From Bifidobacterium longum subsp. infantis ATCC 15697 = JCM 1222 = DSM 20088 (GTDB taxonomy: Bacteria; Actinomycetota; Actinomycetes; Actinomycetales; Bifidobacteriaceae): a stretch of 64,000 nucleotides of DNA. The position numbers and the translations under genes were made by a program. Where the stretch lies: contig NC_017219.1 of NCBI RefSeq assembly GCF_000269965.1, positions 1,860,001-1,924,000 of the forward strand, in the 5' to 3' direction. Position 1 is the first letter of the stretch. Each line of letters opens with the position of its first letter. A model generated the notes under the pieces. It made no database searches. It saw only the letters and a list, made by a program, of their open reading frames with translations, and was not told where the DNA came from. This document shows, in pieces, positions 38,056 to 46,503 of the stretch.

Positions 38056-39726
38056 GTGACCGTCACCCGTGTATACATCGCCAGCCCCGAAGGCGCCAAT
38101 GGACGCAACGTCGTCGCCTATGGCGTGCTCAATGCGTTGACCTCCAAATACAAGACCATGGTGTTCCGGCCGGCCGTGTCGAACCATGACGAATTCACCC
38201 CCATCCTGCTCGCCGCCTCCAATGCGGGGCTCGGCGTGTCCCTGTCCACCGGCCTCGACGTGCATAAGGTGCGCGCCGACAAGGACACCGCCCGCGGAGA
38301 CATCGTCGGCGAGTTCAACTACGCCATGGAGGTCTCCCGCGCGAACGCCGCCCTGATCGTCGGCACCGACAAATCCCACGTCAACGACCCGACCACCTAC
38401 GAGTTCAACGCGGACGTCGCCGCCGATCTGAAGGCCGGGGTGTTCCTGGCCGTGTGCACCATGGACCGATGGCCGCACGAGCTCGACGAAACCGTGCAAC
38501 TGTCCATCGAGGGCATGCGCGCCGCGGGCAATACGGTGCTCGGCATCTTCGTGACCGGCTGCGAGCCGCGCCACGCCTTCTCCGTCAAAGAGACCCTCGC
38601 CAAATACGGCCTGCCGGTCTGGACCCTGCCGCAGGTGCCCTTCACCGACGAATCCACCAAGGATCTGGCCCTTGAGACCTTCCGCAAGCACGCTCCCATC
38701 GACGAGGTGCTCGCCGCGCTCGATGTGGACGTCACCGCGCCGGTCACGCCATACGCCTTCCAATTCGACCTGCTCGGCAAGGCCAAGAGCAACAAGAAGA
38801 CCATCGTGCTGCCCGAAGGCGAGGAGGACCGCATCATCAAGGCGGCCGATTACCTGCTCGAACGTGAGACCGTGAACCTCATCATCGTGGGCGACAAGGA
38901 CGCCATCCTGGCCCGCGGCAGGGAACTGGGGCTGAACAGTCTGGGGCGCGCCCGATTCCAGGCCATGGACGACGAGAACGTGCTCAAGCCGATGGTGGCC
39001 AAACTGTGCGAGTTGCGCGCCAAGAAGGGCATGACCGAGGAGCAGGCCCGCAAGCAACTGACCGACGCCGGCTACTTCGGCACCATGCTGGTGGTGCTCG
39101 GCTATGCCGACGGACTGGTTTCGGGTTCCGTGCATTCCACCGCCAACACCGTGCGCCCCGCCCTGCAGGTCATCAAGACCAAGCCGGGCCAGAAACTGGT
39201 CTCGGGCGCGTTCCTCATGTGCTTCAAGGACCATGTGGCCGTGTTCGCCGACTGCGCCATCAATCTCAACCCGGACGCCGAGCAGCTTTCCGAGATCGCG
39301 CTGCAGTCCGCCGAGACCGCCCGCGCCTTCGGCATCGACCCGAAGGTCGGCATGCTCTCCTACTCCACCCTCGGCTCGGGCAAGGGCCCGGACGTGGATC
39401 TGGTGGAGGAGGCCACCAAGCTGCTCAAGGAGAAGGCGCCCGATCTGCCGGTGGTCGGTCCCATCCAGTTCGACGCCGCCTGGTCGCCCACCGTGGCCGC
39501 CACCAAGGCCAAGGGCAACGACGTAGCCGGACATGTCAACGTGTTCGTCTTCCCAGACCTGTGCGCCGGCAACATCGGCTACAAGGCCGTGCAACGCTCC
39601 TCCGGCGCCCTGGCCATCGGCCCGGTGCTGCAGGGGCTCAACAAGCCGGTGAACGACCTGTCGCGCGGCGCACTGGTGCAGGACATCATCAACACCATCG
39701 CCCTCACCGCCATCGAAGCGCAGTGA
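38056..39726 (+). CDS. pta: Phosphate acetyltransferase
   Basis: A 556-residue enzyme interconverting acetyl-CoA and acetyl-phosphate. The N-terminal part (to ~230) is the regulatory P-loop-like/DRTGG-type domain. The catalytic PTA_PTB domain follows, with LPEGEEDRIIKAA, GSVHSTANTVRPALQ and the GNDVAGHVNVFVFPDLCAGN segment. It is shorter than the ~700-residue enterobacterial form. Start chosen at GTG 38056, with AAAGGAG five bases upstream. Next gene on the strand is ackA; a repeat separates them. Confidence 0.95.
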   Translation: MTVTRVYIASPEGANGRNVVAYGVLNALTSKYKTMVFRPAVSNHDEFTPILLAASNAGLGVSLSTGLDVHKVRADKDTARGDIVGEFNYAMEVSRANAALIVGTDKSHVNDPTTYEFNADVAADLKAGVFLAVCTMDRWPHELDETVQLSIEGMRAAGNTVLGIFVTGCEPRHAFSVKETLAKYGLPVWTLPQVPFTDESTKDLALETFRKHAPIDEVLAALDVDVTAPVTPYAFQFDLLGKAKSNKKTIVLPEGEEDRIIKAADYLLERETVNLIIVGDKDAILARGRELGLNSLGRARFQAMDDENVLKPMVAKLCELRAKKGMTEEQARKQLTDAGYFGTMLVVLGYADGLVSGSVHSTANTVRPALQVIKTKPGQKLVSGAFLMCFKDHVAVFADCAINLNPDAEQLSEIALQSAETARAFGIDPKVGMLSYSTLGSGKGPDVDLVEEATKLLKEKAPDLPVVGPIQFDAAWSPTVAATKAKGNDVAGHVNVFVFPDLCAGNIGYKAVQRSSGALAIGPVLQGLNKPVNDLSRGALVQDIINTIALTAIEAQ

Positions 39727-39734
39727 GCCCGGCT

Positions 39735-39842
39735 TAGCTCCCGCCAGAGGGAGCTGTCACGCACAGCGTGACTGAGGGTGGTCAGGCGCGAAGCAGAACC
39801 ACCCTCAGTCGGCTTCGCCGCCAGCTCCCGCCAGCGGGAGCC
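39735..39842. repeat. CTCCCGCC/CTCCCTC palindromic repeat between pta and ackA
   Basis: A compound palindrome in which GCTCCCGCCAGAGGGAGC and GCTCCCGCCAGCGGGAGC hairpins flank an inner CTGAGGGTGGT/ACCACCCTCAG stem. It is a more G+C-rich relative of the CTCCCCTC family. It may terminate pta messages before ackA. Confidence 0.6.
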
Positions 39843-39892
39843 ACTGTAATGCTTATTTTGTAGCAAGCAACGAGTAATCTAGTCAACGGTAA

Positions 39893-39907
39893 CCCGTGTC
39901 TCACGGG
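39893..39907. promoter_or_regulatory. CCCGTG/CACGGG palindrome upstream of ackA
   Basis: A perfect 6-bp dyad with a 3-base spacer, 31 bp before the ackA start. It could be an operator or a small hairpin in the leader; no regulator is known from the sequence. Confidence 0.3.
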
Positions 39908-39937
39908 AACATTCAATCACAATGGAGGATGCCCACA

Positions 39938-41167
39938 ATGGCGAAAACCGTCCTTGTCATCAATTCCGGCTCCAGCTCGATCAAGTACCAGCTGGTTGAT
40001 CTTGAATCCGGCGAAGGCCTCGCTTCCGGTCTTGTCGAGAAGATCGGCGAACCGGTCGACGGCCACTACAAGCACGAGTACAACGGCGAAAAGCATGAGC
40101 TTGAAGAGCCGATTCACGACCACGAGCAGGGTCTCAAGCGCGTGCTCGGCTTCTTCGAGGAGTACGGCCCGAAGCTGTCCGAGGCCGGCATCGTCGCCGT
40201 CGGCCACCGCGTGGTGCAGGGTGGCTCCATCTTCCCGAACCCGGCCCTCGTGACCGACAAGACCATTAACCAGGTCAAGGATCTGGCCGTGCTCGCCCCG
40301 CTGCACAACGGCCCGGAGGCCAAGGGCGCCGAGGTCATGCGTTCCCTGCTGCCGGATGTTCCGCAGATCTTCGTGTTCGACTCCTCCTTCTTCTTCCAGC
40401 TGCCGAAGGCCGCCAGCACCTACGCGCTGAACAAGGAGATCGCCGACCAGTACCACATCCGCCGCTACGGCGCCCACGGCACCTCCCACGAATACATCTC
40501 CTCCGTGGTGCCGGGCGTCATCGGCAAGCCGGCCGAAGGCCTCAAGCAGATCGTCCTGCACATCGGCAACGGCGCCTCCGCCTCCGCCGAGATCTCCGGC
40601 AAGCCGGTCGAGACCTCCATGGGCCTGACCCCGCTTGAGGGCCTGATGATGGGCGGCCGCACCGGCGACATCGACCCGGCCGTGGTCTTCCACCTGATCC
40701 GCAACGCCCACATGAACGTGGACGAGCTCGACGCCCTGTTCAACAAGCGTTCCGGCATGATGGGCATGACCGGCTACGGCGACCTGCGCGAGGTCCACCG
40801 TCTGGTGTCCGAGGGCAACGAGGACGCCAAGCTGGCCCTCGATGTCTACGTGCACCGTATCGTCAGCTACATCGGCAACTACACCTACCAGATGGGCGGC
40901 TGCGATGTGATCACCTTCACCGCCGGTGTGGGCGAGAACGACGATGTGGTCCGCAAGATGGTGTGCGACAAGCTCGCTCCGTTCGGCGTCAAGCTGGACG
41001 AGGCGAAGAACGCCGTGCGCTCCAAGGAGCCGCGCATCATCTCCACCCCGGACTCCTCCGTGGTCATCGCCGTGATTCCGACGAACGAGGAGCTGGCCAT
41101 CGCCCGCAAGTCCGCCGCGATCGCCGAAGCCGGCACCGACACCTACGGCAACACCTTCGCCAAGTAA
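39938..41167 (+). CDS. ackA: Acetate kinase
   Basis: A 409-residue kinase converting acetyl-phosphate and ADP to acetate and ATP, the main ATP-yielding end of the bifid shunt. The nucleotide-binding N-terminus NSGSSSIKY, the signature GHRVVQGG, the catalytic Asp in FDSSFFFQLP, RYGAHGTSH and the GGRTGDIDP loop are visible. HRVVQGG and FDSSFF deviate from the common HRVVHGG and FDTAFH forms. Start chosen at ATG 39938 after GGAGGA. High-expression codon bias. Confidence 0.96.
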   Translation: MAKTVLVINSGSSSIKYQLVDLESGEGLASGLVEKIGEPVDGHYKHEYNGEKHELEEPIHDHEQGLKRVLGFFEEYGPKLSEAGIVAVGHRVVQGGSIFPNPALVTDKTINQVKDLAVLAPLHNGPEAKGAEVMRSLLPDVPQIFVFDSSFFFQLPKAASTYALNKEIADQYHIRRYGAHGTSHEYISSVVPGVIGKPAEGLKQIVLHIGNGASASAEISGKPVETSMGLTPLEGLMMGGRTGDIDPAVVFHLIRNAHMNVDELDALFNKRSGMMGMTGYGDLREVHRLVSEGNEDAKLALDVYVHRIVSYIGNYTYQMGGCDVITFTAGVGENDDVVRKMVCDKLAPFGVKLDEAKNAVRSKEPRIISTPDSSVVIAVIPTNEELAIARKSAAIAEAGTDTYGNTFAK

Positions 41168-41210
41168 GTAACCGCCGTTAGGCATCTCACTAATCTCTAG
41201 TTGCAACACT

Positions 41211-41246
41211 ATGGGGGGCTGACTCCGATTGGAATCAGCCCCCCAT
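41211..41246. terminator. Terminator after ackA
   Basis: A perfect 12-bp stem ATGGGGGGCTGA/TCAGCCCCCCAT, 43 bp past the ackA stop. Confidence 0.8.
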
Positions 41247-41282
41247 TCGTATATGGTCATGAGACCACTACCCCTGCGTCAT

Positions 41283-41317
41283 ACTCCCCTCAGTCCGCGT
41301 AGCGGACTGAGGGGAGT
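41283..41317. terminator. CTCCCCTC hairpin after aroA
   Basis: A perfect 16-bp palindromic stem ACTCCCCTCAGTCCGC/GCGGACTGAGGGGAGT with a 3-base loop, 21 bp past the aroA stop on the - strand. Member of the dispersed hairpin family. Confidence 0.7.
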
Positions 41318-41338
41318 TCCACCAGAACACAGGACCCC

Positions 41339-42676
41339 TTACTGCCTCAGCATGCCGCTCCACATACCGACGAAATCAGGCAAGGTCTTGCGCGTGGTGG
41401 CCACGTTGATGACCTCGATATCGGGAATACGCAGCCCCAGCATCGCGGCGAACGTGGCCATACGGTGATCAGCATAGGTTTCCATCACGGCACCGTGCAA
41501 CGTCTCCGCCGGCACCGGTTCGATACGCAATCCATCAGGCAATTCCTCAGCCGCTCCCCCAACACGACGAATCTCGTTGACCAATGCCTCCAGACGATTC
41601 GTTTCGTGGCCGCGCAAGTGACCAATACCAACCATGTCTGTCGACTTATCAGCAAACATCAGAATCGCCGCCAACGAGGGCGCAATCTCTCCGGCCGCCG
41701 TCAAATCGAACGTACCCAGCCCACGCACGATGCCGTCACCGGTCACCTCGCAATAGCGCACGCCATCGATTGTCGGGAACGATACTTTGGCACCTATCTG
41801 TTCCAGATAGCCCGGCAACAAACCACCCGGCTGGGTGGTGGTCTCAGGCCAATGAGGCACCCGGACCGTGCCGCCGGCGATCAATGCCGCGCCGAGGAAT
41901 GGCGCCGCGTTCGACAGGTCGGGCTCAACGGTCACCTTGCTCGGCAGTTGCATTGCGCACGGTTCAACCGTCCATGTGCGGGCGGATTCATCGGCCTCAA
42001 CCGCTCCGCCAGCACCGGTCACATCAGCCACAGTCATGCGAATGTGCGGCAGACTCGGGGTCTTCTCCCCCGTGTGCGTGAGGTGCAGACCGCCAGGCAG
42101 TTTGGAACTAATCAGCAGCAGGCCGGAGATGAACTGGGAAGAACCGGACGAATCGATGCTGACATGCGCCTGGGCAGCCGGCAAGGTTGCAGGCGGCGTA
42201 ATAGTGAACGGCAGACGGCCAATCTCGCCGTGATAATCAACCGTTGCACCCAGCTGTTCCAAACCGTCAAGCACCGGCTTCATCGGGCGTGCATAAGCCT
42301 GTTCGTCGCCATCAAAATTCACTGGGCCATCTGCAAACAGGGCAAGGCCGGGCACGAAACGCATCACCGTGCCGGCCAGTCCGCAGAACACATTGACGTT
42401 GCCATGGAATCGGCCGGATACGGGAGGAGTAACCGTTACGGTGGTGTCGGTTGCGGAATCCACGTCGCAGCGGACACCGAGGGCTTCGAGGGCGTTCATC
42501 ATAAGGTCCGTGTCGCGCGAACGCAGCAGGCCAATCAGAGTAACGGGCTTGCTGCCGAGGGCGGCGAGAATCAGGTAGCGGTTGGATAGGGACTTGCTGC
42601 CCGGCACCGTTACCGTAGCGTTCAACGGCTGTGTGGCGAGCGGGGCAGGCCAGAGATTCGTAAGTTGTTCAGGCAT
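41339..42676 (-). CDS. aroA: 3-phosphoshikimate 1-carboxyvinyltransferase (EPSP synthase)
   Basis: A 445-residue shikimate-pathway enzyme. VPGSKSLSNRYL binds shikimate-3-P, GLAGTVMRFV is the LAGTxMR PEP loop, and YADHRMATFAAML the C-terminal signature. The start is uncertain: ATG 42676 (MPEQLTNLW) has no Shine-Dalgarno but lies ~10 bases after an AT-rich GATAGATTT box, which would suit a leaderless mRNA. The frame is open to 42724, where it would begin at the edge of the MITE-like repeat. Confidence 0.92.
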   Translation of the reverse strand: MPEQLTNLWPAPLATQPLNATVTVPGSKSLSNRYLILAALGSKPVTLIGLLRSRDTDLMMNALEALGVRCDVDSATDTTVTVTPPVSGRFHGNVNVFCGLAGTVMRFVPGLALFADGPVNFDGDEQAYARPMKPVLDGLEQLGATVDYHGEIGRLPFTITPPATLPAAQAHVSIDSSGSSQFISGLLLISSKLPGGLHLTHTGEKTPSLPHIRMTVADVTGAGGAVEADESARTWTVEPCAMQLPSKVTVEPDLSNAAPFLGAALIAGGTVRVPHWPETTTQPGGLLPGYLEQIGAKVSFPTIDGVRYCEVTGDGIVRGLGTFDLTAAGEIAPSLAAILMFADKSTDMVGIGHLRGHETNRLEALVNEIRRVGGAAEELPDGLRIEPVPAETLHGAVMETYADHRMATFAAMLGLRIPDIEVINVATTRKTLPDFVGMWSGMLRQ

Positions 42677-42721
42677 AAGGCCAAATCTATCAGTATTTGG
42701 AGGCTCCAGAGCGTCCGCTGT

Positions 42722-42850
42722 CATTCATTTGGTCGATTTGTCGTTCATTAGGTAGGTCAGCCTCCGCACCCACCTTTGAAATGGCGCGATTCCAACATGG
42801 CGTAGGACACCGAACCTACCAAATGAACGATAAATCGACCTAATGAACGA
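42722..42850. repeat. MITE-like palindromic element, copy 2
   Basis: A ~130-bp palindrome with arms TTCATTTGGTCGATTTGTCG... and the matching ...GATAAATCGACCTAATGAA, three mismatches over ~34 bp. The core AATGGCGCGATTCCAACA matches copy 1 at 21787 in 17 of 18 bases. It abuts the aroA upstream region and ends ~9 bp before the next gene's stop. Confidence 0.75.
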
Positions 42851-42858
42851 GATATCTA

Positions 42859-44031
42859 TCAACGGTCGGCGGCGATGCGGGATTCGATCTGCTGGTCGGG
42901 CTCGTCATGCGGCTGTTCGAAACCGCCTTCGATGGCCTGCGCGTGCAGCAGCTGGGCGGCCACACGATCGGCTTCGATGGCGGCGATCTGGCGCGAAAAC
43001 ACGATGAACCAGCCGAGGAAGGCCATGCCGGCCAACGCCTCCACATTGGTCAGGGTGTTGTGGCCCAACATCATATTGGCCCAGAACGCGGCGCACACGA
43101 GCGCGGTCAGGTCGGAAGCCACCATCACGGCTTTGGAGAGGCGCGGCGCCAGCCACGGCAGGAGTCCGAACAGCAGCAGCATGACGGCCGGCAGTCCCTT
43201 GGCGCACACATTGTGCAGGATATGGTGCGGCGTGTATCGGAAGACGCCGATGCCGATAAACGCTAGGCCGGACACCGTCAGCAGGAGGGACAGCACGGCG
43301 ATGCGTGCCGCGAAATGCGGGATCTCATAGCCGCGGTTCGGGTCGCTTTTGGTGCGGTCATGCCATAGACGCTGCAACCGTTCGGTGGCCACCAGTTCGG
43401 AGATGGCGAAGTAGCTGACGATGATGATGCACGAGCCGGCAAGAATCAGCGTGGAGTTGAACATGCGTGCCGCGAACGTGGAGCGGTCGCCAAGCTGGGA
43501 GAAATTGTTGAGATACCAGTACGGATCATCGGTGGTCATGCCGGCGGTGGCCACGCCGGAGACGACGAAGAACGGCAACAGGCCGGCGATGGTCTTGGCG
43601 TTCATCATCTCCGCCTGCACGAAGGTCATGTATCCCACCACGCCGGCGAACGCCGCGCAGACGCTGGAGATGTATCCGGAGAAGATGGCATTGCCCATCA
43701 TGTCGTTGGCCACGCCGACGAGTGCGAACGACGACAGGAAAATGGTCGCGGCATACACCACGGACAGGGACGCGATCTCGAAGACGCGGCGGATCGGCGC
43801 GAACCAACCGTGCCTGAGGTTCAGGGAGCGGGACTTGCGCCCATAGCCGATGATGAAGGAGAAGACGCCGCATAACGCCACGATGCCCGCGCACACCATG
43901 AATCGGCGTTGCGTCAGCTGCCAGATGGGCGGAGCGTATTCCATGTACAGGTTCATTGAGATGGCGCCGATGACGGCGCAAACCAAGAAGGAGACCAGAC
44001 CCGAAGTCTCCGCACGTTGATGACGTCCCAT
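42859..44031 (-). CDS. Polytopic membrane protein (DUF998-like)
   Basis: A 390-residue integral membrane protein with about ten hydrophobic segments over the first ~340 residues and a hydrophilic, acidic C-terminal tail. The YWYLNNFSQLGDRS...FNSTLILAG stretch near residues 175-205 recalls the DUF998 family (SxLG...FN...L...G), but the match is loose. Start chosen at ATG 44031 after AGGGGG. No operon partner. Function not recognised. Confidence 0.65.
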   Translation of the reverse strand: MGRHQRAETSGLVSFLVCAVIGAISMNLYMEYAPPIWQLTQRRFMVCAGIVALCGVFSFIIGYGRKSRSLNLRHGWFAPIRRVFEIASLSVVYAATIFLSSFALVGVANDMMGNAIFSGYISSVCAAFAGVVGYMTFVQAEMMNAKTIAGLLPFFVVSGVATAGMTTDDPYWYLNNFSQLGDRSTFAARMFNSTLILAGSCIIIVSYFAISELVATERLQRLWHDRTKSDPNRGYEIPHFAARIAVLSLLLTVSGLAFIGIGVFRYTPHHILHNVCAKGLPAVMLLLFGLLPWLAPRLSKAVMVASDLTALVCAAFWANMMLGHNTLTNVEALAGMAFLGWFIVFSRQIAAIEADRVAAQLLHAQAIEGGFEQPHDEPDQQIESRIAADR

Positions 44032-44529
44032 GCGCGGCCCCCTGCTCACTCGTTCGCATGCATTCCTCGCACCACCATACATACAAGGCGCTACCGCCGT
44101 GTCGGCGTAGCCGGGTGCGATGATCGTCAGTCCGAGGCGGATTCGTTACGGACGTCACCTCGGGCGGACCCTTCGGCGTGTCGCCCGGCAATCCAGCCAT
44201 TGTTGTTCTGCATAAGACAGAAGAAGGCAAAAGCGGGTAACCCCACCAACGAACAGTCAATCCATGGACAATACGTTGACAGGGCACCCGCCTACCGTCG
44301 GTGAAAGGCGTTAGATGGTCCGACGCCGTCTGGTGATGATTAGAATCGCCACAGCAACCGCCAAGAAGACCACTACGGCCCCGCCGATCATCATGACGTC
44401 CACACCAAACAGCGAAAGGCCTAATGTTAAAAGTCGAAGATAGGAGTTCATTCCAGCAAGTCCATCCTCTACGTAGGCTTCCGACCATACAATTGGAAAC
44501 AATGGTTTGTCACTTTGAAGGAGAAAGTC
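44032..44529. other. Gap upstream of the EcsC-like gene
   Basis: About 500 bp at the left edge of the accessory patch. The only candidate gene is a 46-residue - strand ORF at 44311-44451. I see no tRNA, no repeat of the tRNA-Pro 3' end, and no clear promoter by eye. Confidence 0.5.
44311..44451 (-). CDS. Possible small single-helix membrane protein
   Basis: A 46-residue ORF starting MNSYLRLLTLGLSLFG, with a strong hydrophobic helix (MMIGGAVVVFLAVAVAILII) and a TRRRR end that would stay cytoplasmic. Ribosome site is weak. The frame is open further upstream, but that part is antisense to the next gene. It may be a gene fragment or a true small protein. Confidence 0.3.
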   Translation of the reverse strand: MNSYLRLLTLGLSLFGVDVMMIGGAVVVFLAVAVAILIITRRRRTI

Positions 44530-45414
44530 ATGGCCAAAATCGATGCCGATGCGATGTCCCACAGAACATTGGAGACCGTTGCTGCGCTGGCGAAATTGCC
44601 TGTAGTTCGCGTTAATCGTGAAGCATTCCTCAGAAAACAGTTCAAGGATTCCGAATACTTGAACCAGATTCTGCAGGATGGTCCGCAAAGCGTGTACACA
44701 CCTGAGTCACTGAGGAAAAAGACAGATAAGATTATCGCCGCCAGCGCGACTGCGACTTCGCTGACCTCGTTTGCTGCAGGATTACCCAGCAATCCCACAG
44801 TCATGGCTGCTGCTGGGGGTGCAGATGTCGTCCAGTACTTCGGCTTTGCACTCAATATGGCTCAGCAACTTGCTTATCTGTTCGGCGATGATGAATTATT
44901 CTCCGACAATATGGATAACCTCTCGGAGCAAACTCAAAATAGAATCATTGCATACCTTGCTGCAATGCTCGGAGTCAGTGGATCCGCAACTCTCGTGCTT
45001 CTCGTATCAAAGAAGGCAGGAGGAACCATCGGCAAGAAAGTCGCAGCCAAGGCCCTAACAAAAACGGTCTGGTACCCGTTGCTGAAGAAAGTGACAGCGG
45101 CTGTAGGCGTCAGAATCACCAAACAAACTGTAGGGAAAGTAGTTACCAAGGCCGTTCCCGTCATCGGTGGAGTCGTCTCCGGTGGCATCACTTATGTCAC
45201 CTTCAAACCAATGGGCAAAAGGTTCGCGGACATGCTTGTCAAACGTGCCAAGGGCGAGTTGACCGATGATGATGGGCTGGAACTGAATCCAGAGTTCAAG
45301 GAAAGGCTCAGGAACGAGCGATCCGAGATTGAAACCATTGACGATGAAGATGTCATTGTAGAGATTCAGGAAGAGGGCTCCTCCACCTCTGCCACCCAGA
45401 TCAACGAATCCTGA
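44530..45414 (+). CDS. EcsC-like protein, accessory
   Basis: A 294-residue protein. Residues ~70-130 are hydrophobic and Gly/Ala-rich (ASATATSLTSFAAGLPS..., ADVVQYFGFALNMAQQLAYL), a second hydrophobic stretch lies near 145-170, and VPVIGGVVSGGITYVTF near 220-236 resembles the end of EcsC-family domains. The C-terminal ~45 residues are acidic. Membrane association is likely. ATG 44530 has GAAGGAG six bases upstream. G+C is lower and codon use less biased than in neighbours, and it sits beside decayed phage genes, so it is probably acquired cargo. EcsC assignment is tentative. Confidence 0.6.
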   Translation: MAKIDADAMSHRTLETVAALAKLPVVRVNREAFLRKQFKDSEYLNQILQDGPQSVYTPESLRKKTDKIIAASATATSLTSFAAGLPSNPTVMAAAGGADVVQYFGFALNMAQQLAYLFGDDELFSDNMDNLSEQTQNRIIAYLAAMLGVSGSATLVLLVSKKAGGTIGKKVAAKALTKTVWYPLLKKVTAAVGVRITKQTVGKVVTKAVPVIGGVVSGGITYVTFKPMGKRFADMLVKRAKGELTDDDGLELNPEFKERLRNERSEIETIDDEDVIVEIQEEGSSTSATQINES

Positions 45415-45497
45415 TTTGGGAAAACGGCGGGGAGGGATTTGGCCAATACTTCGGGGTAGCCGAACGCCAGACCAGTAGGATACCGTTCCCAGACCTG

Positions 45498-45836
45498 TTA
45501 CCAATCCGAACTCTTGAACGGGACGGCGGTCGGTTTGAGGGCCGGAGAGCCTTTGACCTTCTGCCTTGCCCATGCAAGGCTTTTGTCGCTTTTGAGTTGG
45601 TTGCAGCAGCGATGCACCTTCTCAAGGTTGCGCAGATCAGTCGCGCTTCCGCCGTGACTCACTGGAATGATTTCGTCAACTTCGACGCTCATTGGATCGA
45701 GCCATGCGATCGCGTCGTCTATCGGCCTGTCGCAGATGGCACAGGGCACTTGTTGCGCGAGCACCCGCTGTCTGGCGAGATTGCGGGCCTAGCGGTTGAT
45801 GCGCCGTGGATCCCTGTAGTTCCTACCGTGGGGCAT
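45498..45836 (-). pseudogene. HNH endonuclease gene with an in-frame amber codon
   Basis: The frame from ATG 45836 gives MPHGRNYRDPRRINR, a TAG at 45789-45791, then ARNLARQRVLAQQVPC and a phage-type HNH domain: CAICDRPID (zinc CxxC), VDEIIPVSHGGS (His), and HRCCNQLKSDKS (Asn and CxxC-like). The sequence before and after TAG reads as one conserved protein (~112 codons), so the amber codon is probably a nonsense mutation. A GTG at 45764 could still start an 88-residue fragment holding the HNH core. Confidence 0.7.
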
Positions 45837-46362
45837 GTTGGTCGGCCTACGAGTGAAGGGTGCCGTGATGCCTGTATCGCAAGCGGAATCTTCAATTATG
45901 CGTGAGGCTTGGCGGCCTTCACGGCACTCGTGGGTATGAATATGCCCCACCAGAGAAAGGAGCAAAGCCGGCGGGGCGGGGAAAGTCTTGGAAGATTGCC
46001 TTGGTGTTCCCTGCATTGAACGACAACACTATCATTTTCGCCGCGTTGCATTTCCCATGCAAGCCCCCACAGGGCCTTGCGTCTACCAGATATTCGATAT
46101 GGCGGAATCCGTTACCGAAGGTAACGGTATCCTCGGTCTTCCTGTTACAGCCGGAAATCATTGTTGGCGTTGGCTTCCTAGCCCCTTATGTATTCCTCTG
46201 TAACAGGTGCAACGGGTGTAACAGGTGAAGTATCGGAGTCGTGTGGTGAATGAGGGTGCATGGGGTCGGTTGCATCAGTTACATGTATCACAGATTCTGT
46301 GAGGGCTGATTCACGTTCTCATAACATATTTGACAATGATCCGCTGAAGTTGTAAACTAACA
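45837..46362. other. Non-coding or decayed stretch of the accessory patch
   Basis: No convincing gene on either strand. Visible structures: a perfect CCGTTACC-GAA-GGTAACGG palindrome at 46109-46127; three 9-bp units TGTAACAGG, TGCAACGGG, TGTAACAGG at 46199-46225; and a consensus promoter at 46330-46358. It may hold the ruins of a phage replication gene, but I cannot identify one. Confidence 0.45.
46330..46358 (+). promoter_or_regulatory. Consensus sigma-70-type promoter
   Basis: TTGACA, a 17-base spacer, then TAAACT preceded by TG. It points to the small ORF at 46504 (or its longer frame from 46363). It is the best-formed promoter in the accessory patch. Confidence 0.6.
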
Positions 46363-46503
46363 GTGGTTTGCATACTTTGGGATGCCAGTGTGGGGGTTCA
46401 ACTCCTCATCATCGGGATGCCATACGGTGCGTTTCTCCTGTTGTTGAGAGTGATGGATAAATATCTCGGCAAGAATTCCGATGAGGAAGGAAAGGGGGAG
46501 CCT

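Noticed and set aside
39917..41260. - strand open frame over ackA
   Set aside because: Shadow of ackA with no supporting signals.
44452..44688. Upstream extension of the 44311 small membrane ORF
   Set aside because: It runs antisense through the start of the EcsC-like gene, which has a strong ribosome site; only the last 46 residues could be real.
45919..46161. 80-residue - strand ORF in the accessory patch
   Set aside because: No ribosome site, no motif, and it crosses a perfect palindrome; more likely decayed sequence.
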